64,000 nucleotides of DNA from Misgurnus anguillicaudatus (lineage: Eukaryota; Chordata; Actinopteri; Cypriniformes; Cobitidae): assembly GCF_027580225.2 (NCBI RefSeq), contig NC_073361.2:32691501-32755500 (forward strand). The letters run 5' to 3'. Within the stretch, counting starts at the first letter, position 1; each line of letters starts with the position of its first letter. Positions 12,591 to 23,995 of the stretch are shown here, piece after piece. The notes under the pieces were generated by a model. It made no database searches. It was not told the DNA's origin and was given only the letters and a program-made list of their open reading frames with translations. A program made the position numbers and the translations under genes.

Positions 12591-14292
12591 AGTAAATTTT
12601 TCTTCTTCCGCCATTGCGGTCTATGGCAGCCCATAGAACCGTACGTAGGAAAGTTATGAAATTTGGCACACTGATAGAGGACAGTCCAGTGTGTCCCCAC
12701 AGCAAATTTGGAGTCTCTATGTCTAACCCACTAGCGCCACCAACAGTCCAAAGTTGCACTTATGTTTTTGCTTATAACTTCTGATCCGTAAGCCCTAGAA
12801 ACAACATTCTTACTTCCTCTGATTCCTTGGCTCAAGACGATTACATTGGACCATATGACATTATTTTCCGTCATGAAAATTATTCCGCCATTTTGAATTA
12901 TTCGTAAAACCTACTTTTTCGAACTCGTCCTAGAGCTTTTGTCCGATTGCAACGAAAATTGGTATGTATCATCTTGAGAGACTCATGGCAAAAAGTTATC
13001 AAAAGAATTTTGATACAGCAATCCGTTGTCGTATACCGTCTTAACAAATTTTACTTAGAGCGCAAAAAAACTGATTTTAGGCTGTATCTTCGTCAAACTT
13101 AGGCCTATTGACACGACACTTGGTACTTCTTTTGCCAGTCAGGAACTGAGGGTGCATGCAGAGTTTCTTCACAGCGCCACCTAGTGGTCAGACTTATTAT
13201 TTACACGCCTATAACTTTGGCTCTGATTGACATATTTTCACGGGACTTGTTTCTTTTGAGTTCTGAATAGTTGCCGAGTCCAACGATATCAAACATGCCA
13301 GAATTTGCCTTACGGTTAACCCTGCGCAGCAAAATAGCGCTTAAAAAACACGCGTGAATATCTCCGCGAACATTTTTCCGATTGACTCGAAAACACCATA
13401 GGAAGAAACTAACCTTACCTTCTGAACAAAAAGTTCTATTGGCGTTATATTAAAATTTCCAACAGAAATGGCCGAAAATTGCAAAAAACTAAAAATTACG
13501 TTTAAATTTGGTGTATTTTACACATAAATGGTTATAACTCTGCAACAAAATAAGATTTTTTCACCAGATTTGATACACTGATGTATGAGCACAGTCTGAG
13601 GCCACACCAAAAAAATTGTATGCTTGCACCACTAGATGGCCTTATAATTGAACAAAACCTTTGATATCAAGCCAGCCCTATGGCCATACAACTGTTTCTT
13701 CACTTAATTAAAGTTTAAAGTCATAAAACTAGCTAGATGTAACACAATCATGACCTAATGCTGCATGCACAATTTTGTCATTGCGCCACCTACTGGTTTT
13801 GAAATAGAATATGCCATTTTTTGCCTAAAACTACTGCAACAACACATCTAAAACCATGAGTCATTATGGATTATTTCTTTCATGGCTTTGACTATAATCA
13901 CTGGTGGTTGCCAATTCACTCCCTAGCAACCATTGAGAATACCTTATCAACCGTGTTTGCAAAAGCTATATCTCTGCATCAGAACAAGATAGAGACACGG
14001 GGATGGTCTCTTTTGACTCGTTAACACCACTGTAACATCTTGTGAGCTCAGTATTTCCACTGCAAGCACCACTCACATGTCCTTCAGTGTTCTAGTTGTC
14101 AATGATATTCGAGAAGAGAGGGAGTGATTTCACTGAATGAGAACGCAGCTTTTTTGCTGGAAACTGTTATATTATTTTGTCTGAAATCAAGAGATTTTCC
14201 TAGGTTCTTTAAACTGCTCATCCAAACTCAACTTTACTTTCTTCTGTGCCCTTTTTGGCTTGACCCCGGTAATTGCTGCTTGCAGCTATATT
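12591..14292 (+). repeat. Satellite unit U8 (about 1.70 kb), GGCAATTG boundary type
   Basis: It shares the GGCAATTGTTTCTGTTAG boundary with U7 and U11 at its start but ends with the regular GCTGCTTGCAGC tail. CTCF-core-like motifs lie at 13174-13187 and 13783-13796. Confidence 0.85.
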
Positions 14293-16041
14293 TAGGGGTC
14301 AAGCCCCGAAGGGGCGTAGAACCCTATTGTATTTGTTAGTTTTCTTAATTTTATTATTATTATTAGTTATTCTTCTTCCGCCATTGCGGTCTATGGCAGC
14401 CCATAGAACCGTACGTAGGAAAGTTATGAAATTTGGCACACTGATAAACGACAGTCCAATGTGTCCCCACAGCAAATTTGGAGTCTCTATATCTAACCCA
14501 CTAGCGCCACCAACAGTCCAAAATTGCACTTATGTTTTTGCCTATAACTTCTGACCCGTACGTCCTAGAAATTAAATTCTTGTTTCCTCTGATTCCTTGG
14601 CTCAAGACGATTCGATTGGACCCTATGACGTCATTTTCCGTCATGAAAATTTTCCCGCCATTTTTAAATATTCATAAAACCTACTTTTGCGAACTCGTCC
14701 TAGAGCTTTTGCCGGATTGCCTTGAAAATCGGTATGCACCATCTAGAGACACTCAAGGCAAAAAGTTATTAAAAGAATTTTGATAAACCAATCCGTTGTC
14801 GTATAGCGCGTCAACAAATTTTACGTAGAGCTCAAAAAAACGGATTTGAGGCTGTATCTTCGCCAAACTTAAGCCTATTGACACGATACTTTGTATTTGT
14901 GATGCCAGTCAGGAACTAAGGGTGCATGCAGAGTTTCGTCACAGCGCCACCTAGTGGTCAGACTTATGTTTTACATGCCTATAACTTTGGCTCCGATTGA
15001 CATATTTTCACAGGACTTGTTTCCTTTGAGTTCTAAATAGTTGCCGAGTCCAACGATACCAAACATACCCGAATTCGCCTTACGGTTAACCCTGCGCAGC
15101 AAAATAGCACTTAAGAAACACGCGTAAATATCTCCGCGAACGTTTTTCCGATCGACTCGAAAACACCATAGGAAGAAACTAACCTTACCTTCTGAACAAA
15201 AAGTTCTATTGGCGTTATATTAAAATTTTCATCAGAAATGGCCGAAAATTGCAAAAAACGAAAAATTACCTTCAAATTTTGTGTTTTTTACACATAAATG
15301 GTTGTAACTTTGTAACGAAAAGAGATTTTTTCACCAGATTTGATACGATGATGCATGAGCACATTCTGAGGCCACACAAAAAAAATTGTATGCTTGCACC
15401 ACTAGATGGACTTATAATTGAACAAAACCTTTGATAACAAGCCAGCCCTATGGTCATACAACTGTTTCTTAACTAAACTAAAGTGTATAGTCATAAAACT
15501 AGCTAGATGTAACACAATCATGACCTGATGTTGCATGCACAATTTTTTCATTGCGCCACCTACTGGTTTTGAGATGGAATATGGTATTTTTGCCTAAAAC
15601 AACACATCTAAAACCATGAGTCATCATGGATTATTCCTTTCATGGCTTTGACTATAATCACTGGTGGTTGCCAATTTACTCCCTAGCAACCATTGAGAAT
15701 ACCTTATCAACCGTTTTTGCAAAAGCTATATCTCTGCATCAGAACATCGTAGAGACATGGGGATGGTCTCTTTTGACTAATTAAACTTGTTGTAACATGA
15801 TGTGACCACTGCAAACACCACTCACATGTCCTTCAGTGTTCTAATGTTCCATGATTGTCAATAACAGAAGGACGATTGCAGTAGACAAGAACTTAGATTA
15901 ATTTTGTTGATAACTTTTTTGTTTTTTCATCTAAAATTATTAGATTTACCTAGGTTCTTCAATCTGCTTATCCAATCTCAATTTTACATCCTTTTGTGCC
16001 CTTTTCGGCTTGACCCCGGCATTGCTGCTTGCAGCTATATT
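14293..16041 (+). repeat. Satellite unit U9 (about 1.75 kb)
   Basis: It begins with the GC-rich opening hairpin (GGGGTCAAGCC, then GAAGGGGC), then becomes nearly identical to U4. CTCF-core-like motifs lie at 14944-14957 and 15553-15566. Because the hairpin is present here and absent in U4, the hairpin module behaves as a separate cassette. Confidence 0.9.
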
Positions 16042-17814
16042 TAGGGGTCAAGCCCCGAAGGGGCGAAGACCCCTATTGTATTTGTTAGTTTTCTTTTTAT
16101 AATAATTATTATTATTAGTTATTCTTCTTCCGCCATTGCGGTCTATGGCAGCCCATAGAACCGTACGTAGGAAAGTTATGAAATTTGGCATACTGATAAA
16201 GGACACTCCAATGTGTCCCCACAGCAAATTTGGAGTCTCTATGTCTAACCCACTAGCGCCACCAACAGTCCAAAGTTGCACTAATGTTTTTGCTTATAAC
16301 TTCTGATCTGTAAGTCCTATAAACAAAATTATTGCTTCCTCTGATTCCTTGGCTCAAGCCGATTCGATTGGACCATATGACGTCATTTTCCATCATGAAA
16401 ATTTTTTCCGCCATTTTGAATTATTCGTAAAACCTACTTTTTCGAACTCGTCCTAGAGTTTTTACCCGATTGCCACAAAAATCGGTATGCAGCATCTAGA
16501 GACACTCAAGGCAAAAAGTTATTAAAAGAATTTCGATACAGCAATCCGTTGTCGTATACCACCTTAACGAATTTTATGTAGAGCGCAAAAAAACGGAATT
16601 GAGGCTGTATCTTCGCCAAACTTAAGCCTATTGACACGATACTTGGTACTTGTGAAGCCAGTCAGGAACTATGGGTGCATGCAGAGTTTTGTCACAGCGC
16701 CATCTAGTGGTCAGACTAATGCTTTACACGCCTATAACTTTGGCTCCGATTGAGGTATTTTCACGGGACTTGTTTCTTTGGAGTTCTGAATAGTTGCCGA
16801 GTCCAACGATACCAAATATGCCAGAATTCGCCTTACGGTTAACCCTGCGCAGCAAAACAGCACTTAAAAAACACGCGTGAATATCTCCGCGAGCGTTTTT
16901 CCGATTGACTCAAAAACACCATAGGAAGAAACTAACCTTAACTTCTGAACAAAAAGTTCTATTGGCGTTATATTAAAATTTTCATCAGAAATGGCCGAAA
17001 ATTGCAAAAAACGAAAAACTACCTTCAAATTTTGTGTTTTTTACACATAAATGGTTGTAACTTCGTAACGAAAATATATTTTTTCACCAGATTTGATACA
17101 CTGATGCATGAGCACATTCTGAGGCTACACACAAAAAATTGTATGCTTGCACCACTAGATGGCCTTATAATTGAACAAAACCTTTGATAACAAGCCAGCC
17201 TTATGGTCATACAACTGTTTCTTAACTAAACTATAGTCTATTGTCATAAAACTAGCTAGATGTAACACAATCATGACCTCATGTTGCATGCACAATTTTT
17301 TAATTGCACCACCTACTGGTTTTGAGATAGAATATGGTATTTTTGCCTAAAACTACTGCAACAACACATCTAAAGCCATGAGTCATCATGGATTATTTCT
17401 TTTATGGCTTTGACTATAATCACTGGTGATTGCCAATTCACTCCCTAGCAACCATTGAGAATACCTTATCAACCGTTTTTGCAAAAGCTATATCTCTGCA
17501 TCAGAACATCGTAGAGACACGAGGATGGTCTCTTTTGACTAATTAAACTTGTTATAACATGATGTGACCCATGTTTTGCCACTGCAAACACCACTCACAT
17601 GTCACTCAGTGCTCTAATGCTCCATGATTGTCAATAACAGAAGGACGATTGCAGTAGACAAAAACTTAGATTATTTTTTTTGATAACTTTTTTGTTTTTT
17701 CATCTAAAATTATTAGGTTTACCTAGGTTCTTCAATCTGCTTATCCAATCTCAATTTTACATCCTTTTGTGCCCTTTTCGGCTTGACCCCGGTATTGCTG
17801 CTTGCAGCTATATT
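16042..17814 (+). repeat. Satellite unit U10 (about 1.77 kb) with perfect hairpin
   Basis: The opening hairpin at 16044-16073 is the perfect nested form: GGGGTC pairs with GACCCC, and inside it GCCCC pairs with GGGGC around GAA. The upstream CTCF-core-like motif has a C-to-T change (16697-16710) but still fits the consensus. The second one (about 17308) is GCACCACCTACTGG and no longer fits. Confidence 0.9.
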
Positions 17815-19530
17815 GGCAATTGTTTCTGTTAGTAAATTTTTCTTCTTCCGCCATTGCGGTCTATGGCAGCCCATAGAACCGTACGTAGGAAAGTTATGAA
17901 ATTTGGCACACTGATAGAGGACAGTCCAATGTGTCCCCACAGCAAATTTGGAGTCTCTATCTCTAACCTGCTAGCGCCACCAACAGTCCAAAGTTGCACG
18001 TATGTTTTTGCTTATAACTTCTGATCCATAAGTCCTAGAAATAAAATTCTTGTTTCCTCTGATTCCCTGGCTCAAGACGATTCGATTGGACTATATGACG
18101 TCATTTTCCGTCATGAAAATTTTCCGCCATTTTGAATTATTCGTAAAACCTACTTTTTCGAACTCGTCCTAGAGCTTATGTCCGATTGCCACGAAAATTG
18201 GTATGTATCATCTAGAGACATTCATGGCAAAAAGTTATCAAAAGATTTTTGATACAGCAATCCGTTGTCGTATACCGCCTTAACGAATTTTACGTATAGC
18301 GCATAAAAACTGATTTTAGGCTGTATCTTCGTCAAACTTAGGCCTATTGACACGACACTTGGAACTTGTGATGCCAGTCAGGAACTGAGGGTGCATGCAC
18401 AGTTTCGTTGCAGCGCCACCTAGTGGCCAGACAAATGTTTTATACGCCAATAACTTTGGCTGTGAGCAAAGTTTTTTCACGGGACTTATTTTCTTGGAGT
18501 TTTGAATAGTTGCCGAGTCCAACGATACCAAACATGCCAGAATCCGCCTTACGGTTACCCCTGCGCAGCAAAATAGCGCTTAAAAAACACGCGTGAATAT
18601 CTCCGCGAGCGTTTTTCCGATCGACTCGAAAACACCATAGGAAGAAACTAACCTTACCTTCTGAACAAAAAGTTCTATTGGCGTTATATTAAAATTTTCA
18701 TCAGAAATGGCCGAAAATTGCAAAAAACGAAAAATTACCTTCAAGTTTTGTGTTTTTTACACATAAATGGTTGTTACTTCGTAACGAAAACATCTTTTTT
18801 CACCAGATTTGATAGGGTGATGCATGAGCACATTCTGAGGCTACACAAAAAAAATTTATGCTTTCACCACTAGATGGCCTTATAATTGAACAAAACCTTT
18901 GATATCAAGCCAGCCTTATGGTCATACAACTGTTTCTTAACTAAACTAAAGTGTATTGTCATAAAACTAGCTAAATGTAACACAATCATGACCTGATGTT
19001 GCATGCACAATTTTTTCATTGCGCCACCTACTGGTTTTGAGATAGAATATGGTATTTTTGCCTAAAAACTACTGCAACAACACATCTAAAACCATGAGTC
19101 GTCATGGATTATTCCTTTCATGGCTTTGACTATAATCACTGGTGGTTGCGAATTCACTCCCTAGCAACCATTGAAAATACCTTATCAACCGTTTTTGCAA
19201 AAGCTATATCTCTGCTACAGAACATCGTAGAGACACGGGGATGGTCTCTTTTGACTAATTTAACTTGTTGTAACATGATGTGACCCATGTTTTGCCACTG
19301 CAAACACCACTCACATGTCCTTCAGGGCTCTAATATTCCATGATTGTCAATAACAGAAGGACGATCGCAGTAGACAAGAACTTAGATTACTTTTGTTGAT
19401 AACTTTTTTGTTTTTTCATCTAAATTTATTAGGTTTACCTAAGTTCTTCAATCTGCTTATCCAATCTCAATTTTACATCCTTTTATGCCCTTTTCGGCTT
19501 GACCCCGGCATCGCTGCTTGCAGCTATATT
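17815..19530 (+). repeat. Satellite unit U11 (about 1.72 kb)
   Basis: This unit has the regular tail in front but the GGCAATTGTTTCTGTTAG start of U7 and U8, so it is a junction type made from two boundary variants. CTCF-core-like motifs lie at 18413-18426 and 19021-19034. Confidence 0.9.
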
Positions 19531-20902
19531 CTATTATTCTTCTTCTTCCGCCATTGCGTATATGGCAGCCCATAGAACCGTACGTAGGAAAGTTATGAAA
19601 TTTGGCACACTCATAGAGGACATTCCAAATAGTCACCACACCAAATTTGGAGTGTCTATGTCAAACCCAATAGCGCCACCAACAGTCCAAATTTTCACTT
19701 ACATGTTTGATTATAACTGCTGACCCGTACGTCATAGAAACGCAATTCTCGTTTCTTCTGATTCCTTGGCTCATGCCGATTCGATTGCACCATATGACGT
19801 CATTTCCGTTATGCTAATTATTTCGATATTTTGAATTCTTTGTAAAATCTACTTTTTCAAACTCGTCCTAGAGCTTTTGTCCAATTTGCTTAAAGAATGT
19901 GTGTGTAGGATCTATAGACACTCATGGCAAAAAGTTATGGAATTTGTGTTGATTCACCAATCCGTTACCGTATAACGCGTCAATGAATTTTACGTAGAGC
20001 GCGAAAAAACGGATTTGAGGCTGTATCTTCACCAAAGTTAAGCGTATTCATACGAAACTTGGTAGTTTTGATGGCAGTCACGACCTGAGGGTCCATGCCC
20101 AGTTTCGTCACAGCGCCACCTAGTGTTCACGAGATTTGAAAAATGGCTATTTTTGCTTATAACTACTGCAAACTTGAGTCTAAAATTATAAAAGTGCTAT
20201 TGTTAGATTCCTTGAGGCATGTCGAGTCAAACGATACCAAAAGGTTTTCGGTCGGCCATTTTGGGGGTCAGCCATTTTGAATTTTAACTTTTTTTGTAGG
20301 AACGTTATGAAATTTGGCACACTCAAAGAGGACATTCCAAATAGTCCCCACACCAAATTTGGAGTATCTATGTCAAACCTGATAGCGCCACCAACAGTCC
20401 AAATTTTCACTTACATTTTTGGTTATAACTGCTGACCCGTACGTCATAGAAACGCAATTCTTGTTTCTTCTGATTCCTTGGCTCATGCCAATTCGATTGC
20501 ACCATATGACATCATTTCCGTCATGCTAATTATTTCGATATTTTGAATTGTTTGTAAAACCTACTTTTTCGAACTCGTCCTAGAGCTTTTGTCCAATTTG
20601 CGTAAAGAATGGGTGTGTAGCATCTAGAGACACTCATGGCAAAAAGTTATGAAATTCGTGTCGATTCGCCAATCCGTTTCCGTACACCGCGTCAACAAAT
20701 TTTACGCAGAGTGGGAACAAACGGATTTGAGGCAGTATCTTCGCCAAAGTTAAACATATTCACATGAGATTTGGTAGTTTTGATGGCAGTCATGACCTGA
20801 GGGTGCGTGCACAGTTTTGGTACAGCGCCACCTAGTTTGAGCATGTTGATGAGCATGCCGCAATGGATTTGCGGCTATATCTTCGCAAAAGTTCTACACA
20901 TT

Positions 20903-21008
20903 GGCAGTGGTTCAGTGGTTCAGGGGTTAGTGGTGGTTGTCTACAAATCGGAAGGTTGGTGGTTCAAACCCCAGCTCCACCTGACCAAGTGTCAAGATGT
21001 CCATGAGT
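20903..21008 (+). mobile_element. tRNA-derived SINE, truncated copy
   Basis: This copy starts with GGCAGTGGTTCAGTGG and has an A-box-like GGTTAGTGG. The B-box-like GGTTCAAACC lies at 20961-20970. It breaks off after the CCATGAGT segment and returns to satellite module sequence (TATATGTCATAACAG). It is not a functional tRNA because there is no cloverleaf. It sits at the same module position as the second copy. Confidence 0.65.
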
Positions 21009-21353
21009 TATATGTCATAACAGTCATTGAAAAGGGATTTTTTTTGCTTATAACTCCTGCAAAATTGAGTCTAAATTCATGAAAGTGCTATTGTTAGATT
21101 CCTTGAGGCATGCCGAGTCAAATGATATCAAAACGTTTTCTGTCTGCCATTTTCAATAACAAAGCATACCAACTTTTTCAAAACTCCACCTACAGCGTTC
21201 GTTTGATTGGCTTGGATTTGGTACACACAATCTAGACTCTAGAGAAAAAGTTTTTGTCAGTTGTTGTATAGCACATCAACAAATATAATGGTGAGCACGA
21301 AAATGGATTTGAGGCTATATCTTCGCAAAGGTTTTGCACATTGATGTGTGTAT

Positions 21354-21535
21354 TGGCAGTGGTTCAGTGGTTAGTGTAGGTTGTCCACAAATCGGAAGGT
21401 TGGTGGTTCAAACCCCAGCTCCACTTGATGATGGTGATGGTGATGAGGTGTCCATGAGTGAGACATCTAACCCCAAATGCTCCCGATGAGCTGGATGGCT
21501 CTTGTGTGGCTGACACTGTATAAATAGGTGAATGT
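21354..21535 (+). mobile_element. tRNA-derived SINE, longer copy
   Basis: The head is the same as in the copy at 20903, with the B-box GGTTCAAACC at 21405-21414. It continues into a body with GGTGTCCATGAGTGAGAC, CATCTAACCCC and GATGAGCTGGATGG, a body type common in fish tRNA SINEs. A (GATGGT)n expansion lies at about 21426-21445. The flanking module sequence resembles that around the first copy, so it may have been multiplied together with the satellite. Confidence 0.65.
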
Positions 21536-21639
21536 TTCACAACTTGTAAATGTCATAAACTGAGGGTGTATGGAATGTTTTGTTACAGCACCACCTAGTT
21601 CATCAGTGACATTTTTTGAAAGCCCCTGTAAACTTTTCA

Positions 21640-22430
21640 GTGCCCCTACTGGTTAAGAGTTTTGAGGCTTTATCTCCAGATCACTTTATCGTATGTACAC
21701 CAAATTTGGATTTGTCATCACAATCATGACCTGAGGCACCATATTGTTTCGGTGCAGTGCCCCCAGTGGTCAAGTCATTTGAGGCTATATTTCAACATTG
21801 CTTAATCATATGTATATCAAATTTTGTGGGTGTCATCACGATCATAACCCAAGGCATCATCTATTGTTTCGGTGCAGTGCCACCTAGTGGTCAAGTCATT
21901 TGAGGCCATATCTCCACATTGCTTAATGATATGTACACCAAATTTGGTGGGTGTCATCACAATCATGACCTGATGCACCATCTATTGTATCGGTGCAGTG
22001 CCTCCTAGTGGTCAAGTCATTTGAGGCTATATCTCAACATTGCTTAATCGTATGTATATCAAATTTAGTGGATGTCATCACAATCATGACCTGAGGAACC
22101 ATCTATTGTTTCGATGCAGTGCCCCCTAGTGGTCAAGTCATTTGAGGCTATATCTCCACAATGCTTAATCGTATGTACACCAAATTTGGTGGGTGTCTTC
22201 ACAATCGTGACCTGAGGCACCATCTATTGTTTTAGTGCAGTGCCCCCTAGTGGTCAAGTCATTTGAGGCTATATCTCAACATTGCTTAATCATATGTTTA
22301 TTAAATTTGGTGGGTGTCATCACAAACATGACCTGAGGCAAAACCCATTGTTTCTACACAGCACTCAAGATTTGAAAAATGGCTATATTTGCCTTAATCT
22401 ACTGAAAACTTCTTAAATCTTAAATCATGA
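21640..22430 (+). repeat. 121-bp tandem array inside U12
   Basis: The phrase GTGGTCAAGTCATTTGAGGC recurs at about 21768, 21888, 22009, 22129 and 22250, giving a period of about 121 bp. Each repeat runs through ATATCTC..., a TTTGGTGGGTGTCATCACAATC segment, CCATCTATTGTTTCG and GTGCCCCCTAGTGG. Intact CTCF-core-like motifs lie at 21877, 22119 and 22240. A shorter run of the same repeat lies in U3 (about 5340-5590). Confidence 0.85.
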
Positions 22431-22500
22431 CGTCATCAACCAATACTTCATTATGTGCCCTTTTCGGCTTGACCCCGGCATCGCTGCTTGCAGCTATATT

Positions 22501-22835
22501 TTCTAATGGATATCCTTAATATTTCTTGTAAATTTTAATCAATATAATTTGAGAATGACACACTTATATATTTAAGTTTTTAAAACTGTGATAACTATTC
22601 AGTTCAAATTAATATTTTATGTATTTAACATCAGCTAAAAAAAATAAGATTAAAAGATTATTAAGAGTTGCACAAATATATAAATATAACTAAGCTTAAA
22701 AAAATTACGCTTATTGCAGGAAGACAAACACCTCAAAAGCTCCTCAAATATCCTGGTAAGGGGTTTATGACTACATACACATGTTTTTTTATTGAAATAT
22801 TGACTGCGGTCATGTTTAAACAACTTAACCCCCTA
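22501..22835. other. AT-rich spacer, no recognisable feature
   Basis: The sequence after the array is plain AT-rich DNA with short poly-A runs. I see no coding frame, terminal repeat or RNA gene in it. Confidence 0.6.
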
Positions 22836-22839
22836 AGAC

Positions 22840-22983
22840 CCGAGCTTTGATTTGTCTTTTTCCCCCTTAGATTTCTTACAGCTATTTTGGGGTATAAGGA
22901 AGAACCATATAATAACAAAATATTTGTCTTTGATAATGAACCCGTGTAATTGTCCACGTTTGTGTACAACAGGTTCCAGTTAC
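22840..22983 (+). repeat. Dispersed repeat R1, left half (split by an hAT element)
   Basis: This segment matches the reverse complement of 33935-34080: the elements AGCTATTTGGGG, TGTCCACGTTTGTG and CAACAGGTTCCAGTTAC appear in the same order. The match resumes at 23931 after the hAT insertion with ACACAG and TATGGTGCAAACAACAAAA. The second copy therefore shows the uninterrupted target. Confidence 0.75.
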
Positions 22984-23930
22984 CAGGGGCGTCATGCACC
23001 AATTTTTTTAAGGGGGCACAGTGTGCACAGCTCACAGAAATTTGTGCATACACAGACATCAAACGAAATATTATAGAGCTTTCAGTCTTTTCCATGGCCC
23101 TTACATTTCTAACAATGTGAGCGCCCCTGCCTTCATGCAAAAACCTCCAAAATTAAAGTGTTGACTAACTTTTATATCAAATACTATTCAATCGGAATAA
23201 TTAAATAGGCTATTGGCATCATATTTACATCTGAAACGGCATGTTTTGTTTATTTACGTTTTGTTTAATGACTTGTTTAATTGTGTCATTTATGCATTTT
23301 GCACAACAACTGCATGAAATGAATGTCATTTTAAATCCATAAAGTATATAAACAACGAAAATTGCATAAGCTATAGCCACGTGATAGAGTTTAATGCTCA
23401 ATAATGATAAAAAAATGTTTAGATAAAATTATTAGAGGGAACGGATTATTGCATTAAATTTTACCTGCATATGTGAGCATGTGTGATTCCGCGCTCCCGT
23501 GAACTCTGGTAAGCTTTGGCATTGTACCAAGATGAATCTAGAAATCTCTAACTTTGAGACAGTCACATTTTAAACCATACATTTTCTACACATAGGAGGT
23601 TAACTGTACATTACCGTACTGGGATTTGGAAATGTTGTGAGTGTTTCTTATACACGTTTTAATTCCTCATATAGCAAAATACAGCAACAACAAAGAGCTT
23701 GTGAGCGCGCTCAGACGCTGATGGCGACTGCGCTGACTGCAGCACCGCCAGAATAATGTAACATAATCAAAACACTATCAAAATGGCAAAAATCTCTAAA
23801 CAGTGACAAGGATGTACAGACTTAATAATATTTTGCATATTAAACCGATTAAAAGACAAGTAACAGATTAATGGACGCTCCTTTGATTTTGAGGTTGCAT
23901 GCAACAGTTTGAATGGGCATGACGCCTCTG
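22984..23930. mobile_element. Non-autonomous hAT element G (947 bp)
   Basis: The ends are inverted: CAGGGGCGTCATGCACC on the left, and CAGAGGCGTCATGCCC when the right end is reversed. The flanks are CCAGTTAC (22976-22983) and CCTGTTAC (23931-23938), an 8-bp duplication with one mismatch. The paralogous target at 33948 has a single CCAGTTAC. An 8-bp duplication and a CAGRGG start are typical of hAT elements. No transposase frame is seen; the 135-codon antisense frame across it has no recognisable content. Confidence 0.8.
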
Positions 23931-23995
23931 CCTGTTACACAGAATTAAGTATTATGGTGCAAACAACAAAAAAAGTGATTTCCACGTATGGTCTT
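23931..23995 (+). repeat. Dispersed repeat R1, right half
   Basis: Continuation of the repeat interrupted by hAT element G. TATGGTGCAAACAACAAAA aligns with the reverse complement of the copy at 33900-33935. Confidence 0.65.

Larger units (their letters stand above)
19531..22500 (+). repeat. Terminal, divergent satellite unit U12 (about 2.97 kb)
   Basis: The last unit contains two diverged copies of the opening segment (19531-20285 and 20295-20820), then modules interrupted by SINE copies, then the 121-bp array, and finally the regular closing tail at 22456-22500. Many CTCF-like motifs here have lost the consensus (TAGTGTT at about 20124, TAGTTTG at about 20834). Reduced homogenisation at the end of an array would explain the divergence. 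Confidence 0.8.

Noticed and set aside
20961..20970. A tRNA gene suggested by the B-box GGTTCAAACC
   Set aside because: There is no acceptor or anticodon stem; the sequence continues as a SINE body in the second copy.
1..22500. A CRISPR array, prompted by regular repeats
   Set aside because: Units are 1.7 kb and 121 bp without short direct repeats and unique spacers, there are no cas genes, and the context is vertebrate.
22733..23140. A 135-codon minus-strand frame
   Set aside because: It crosses the junction of repeat R1 and hAT element G, so it did not exist before the insertion, and it has no homology I recognise.
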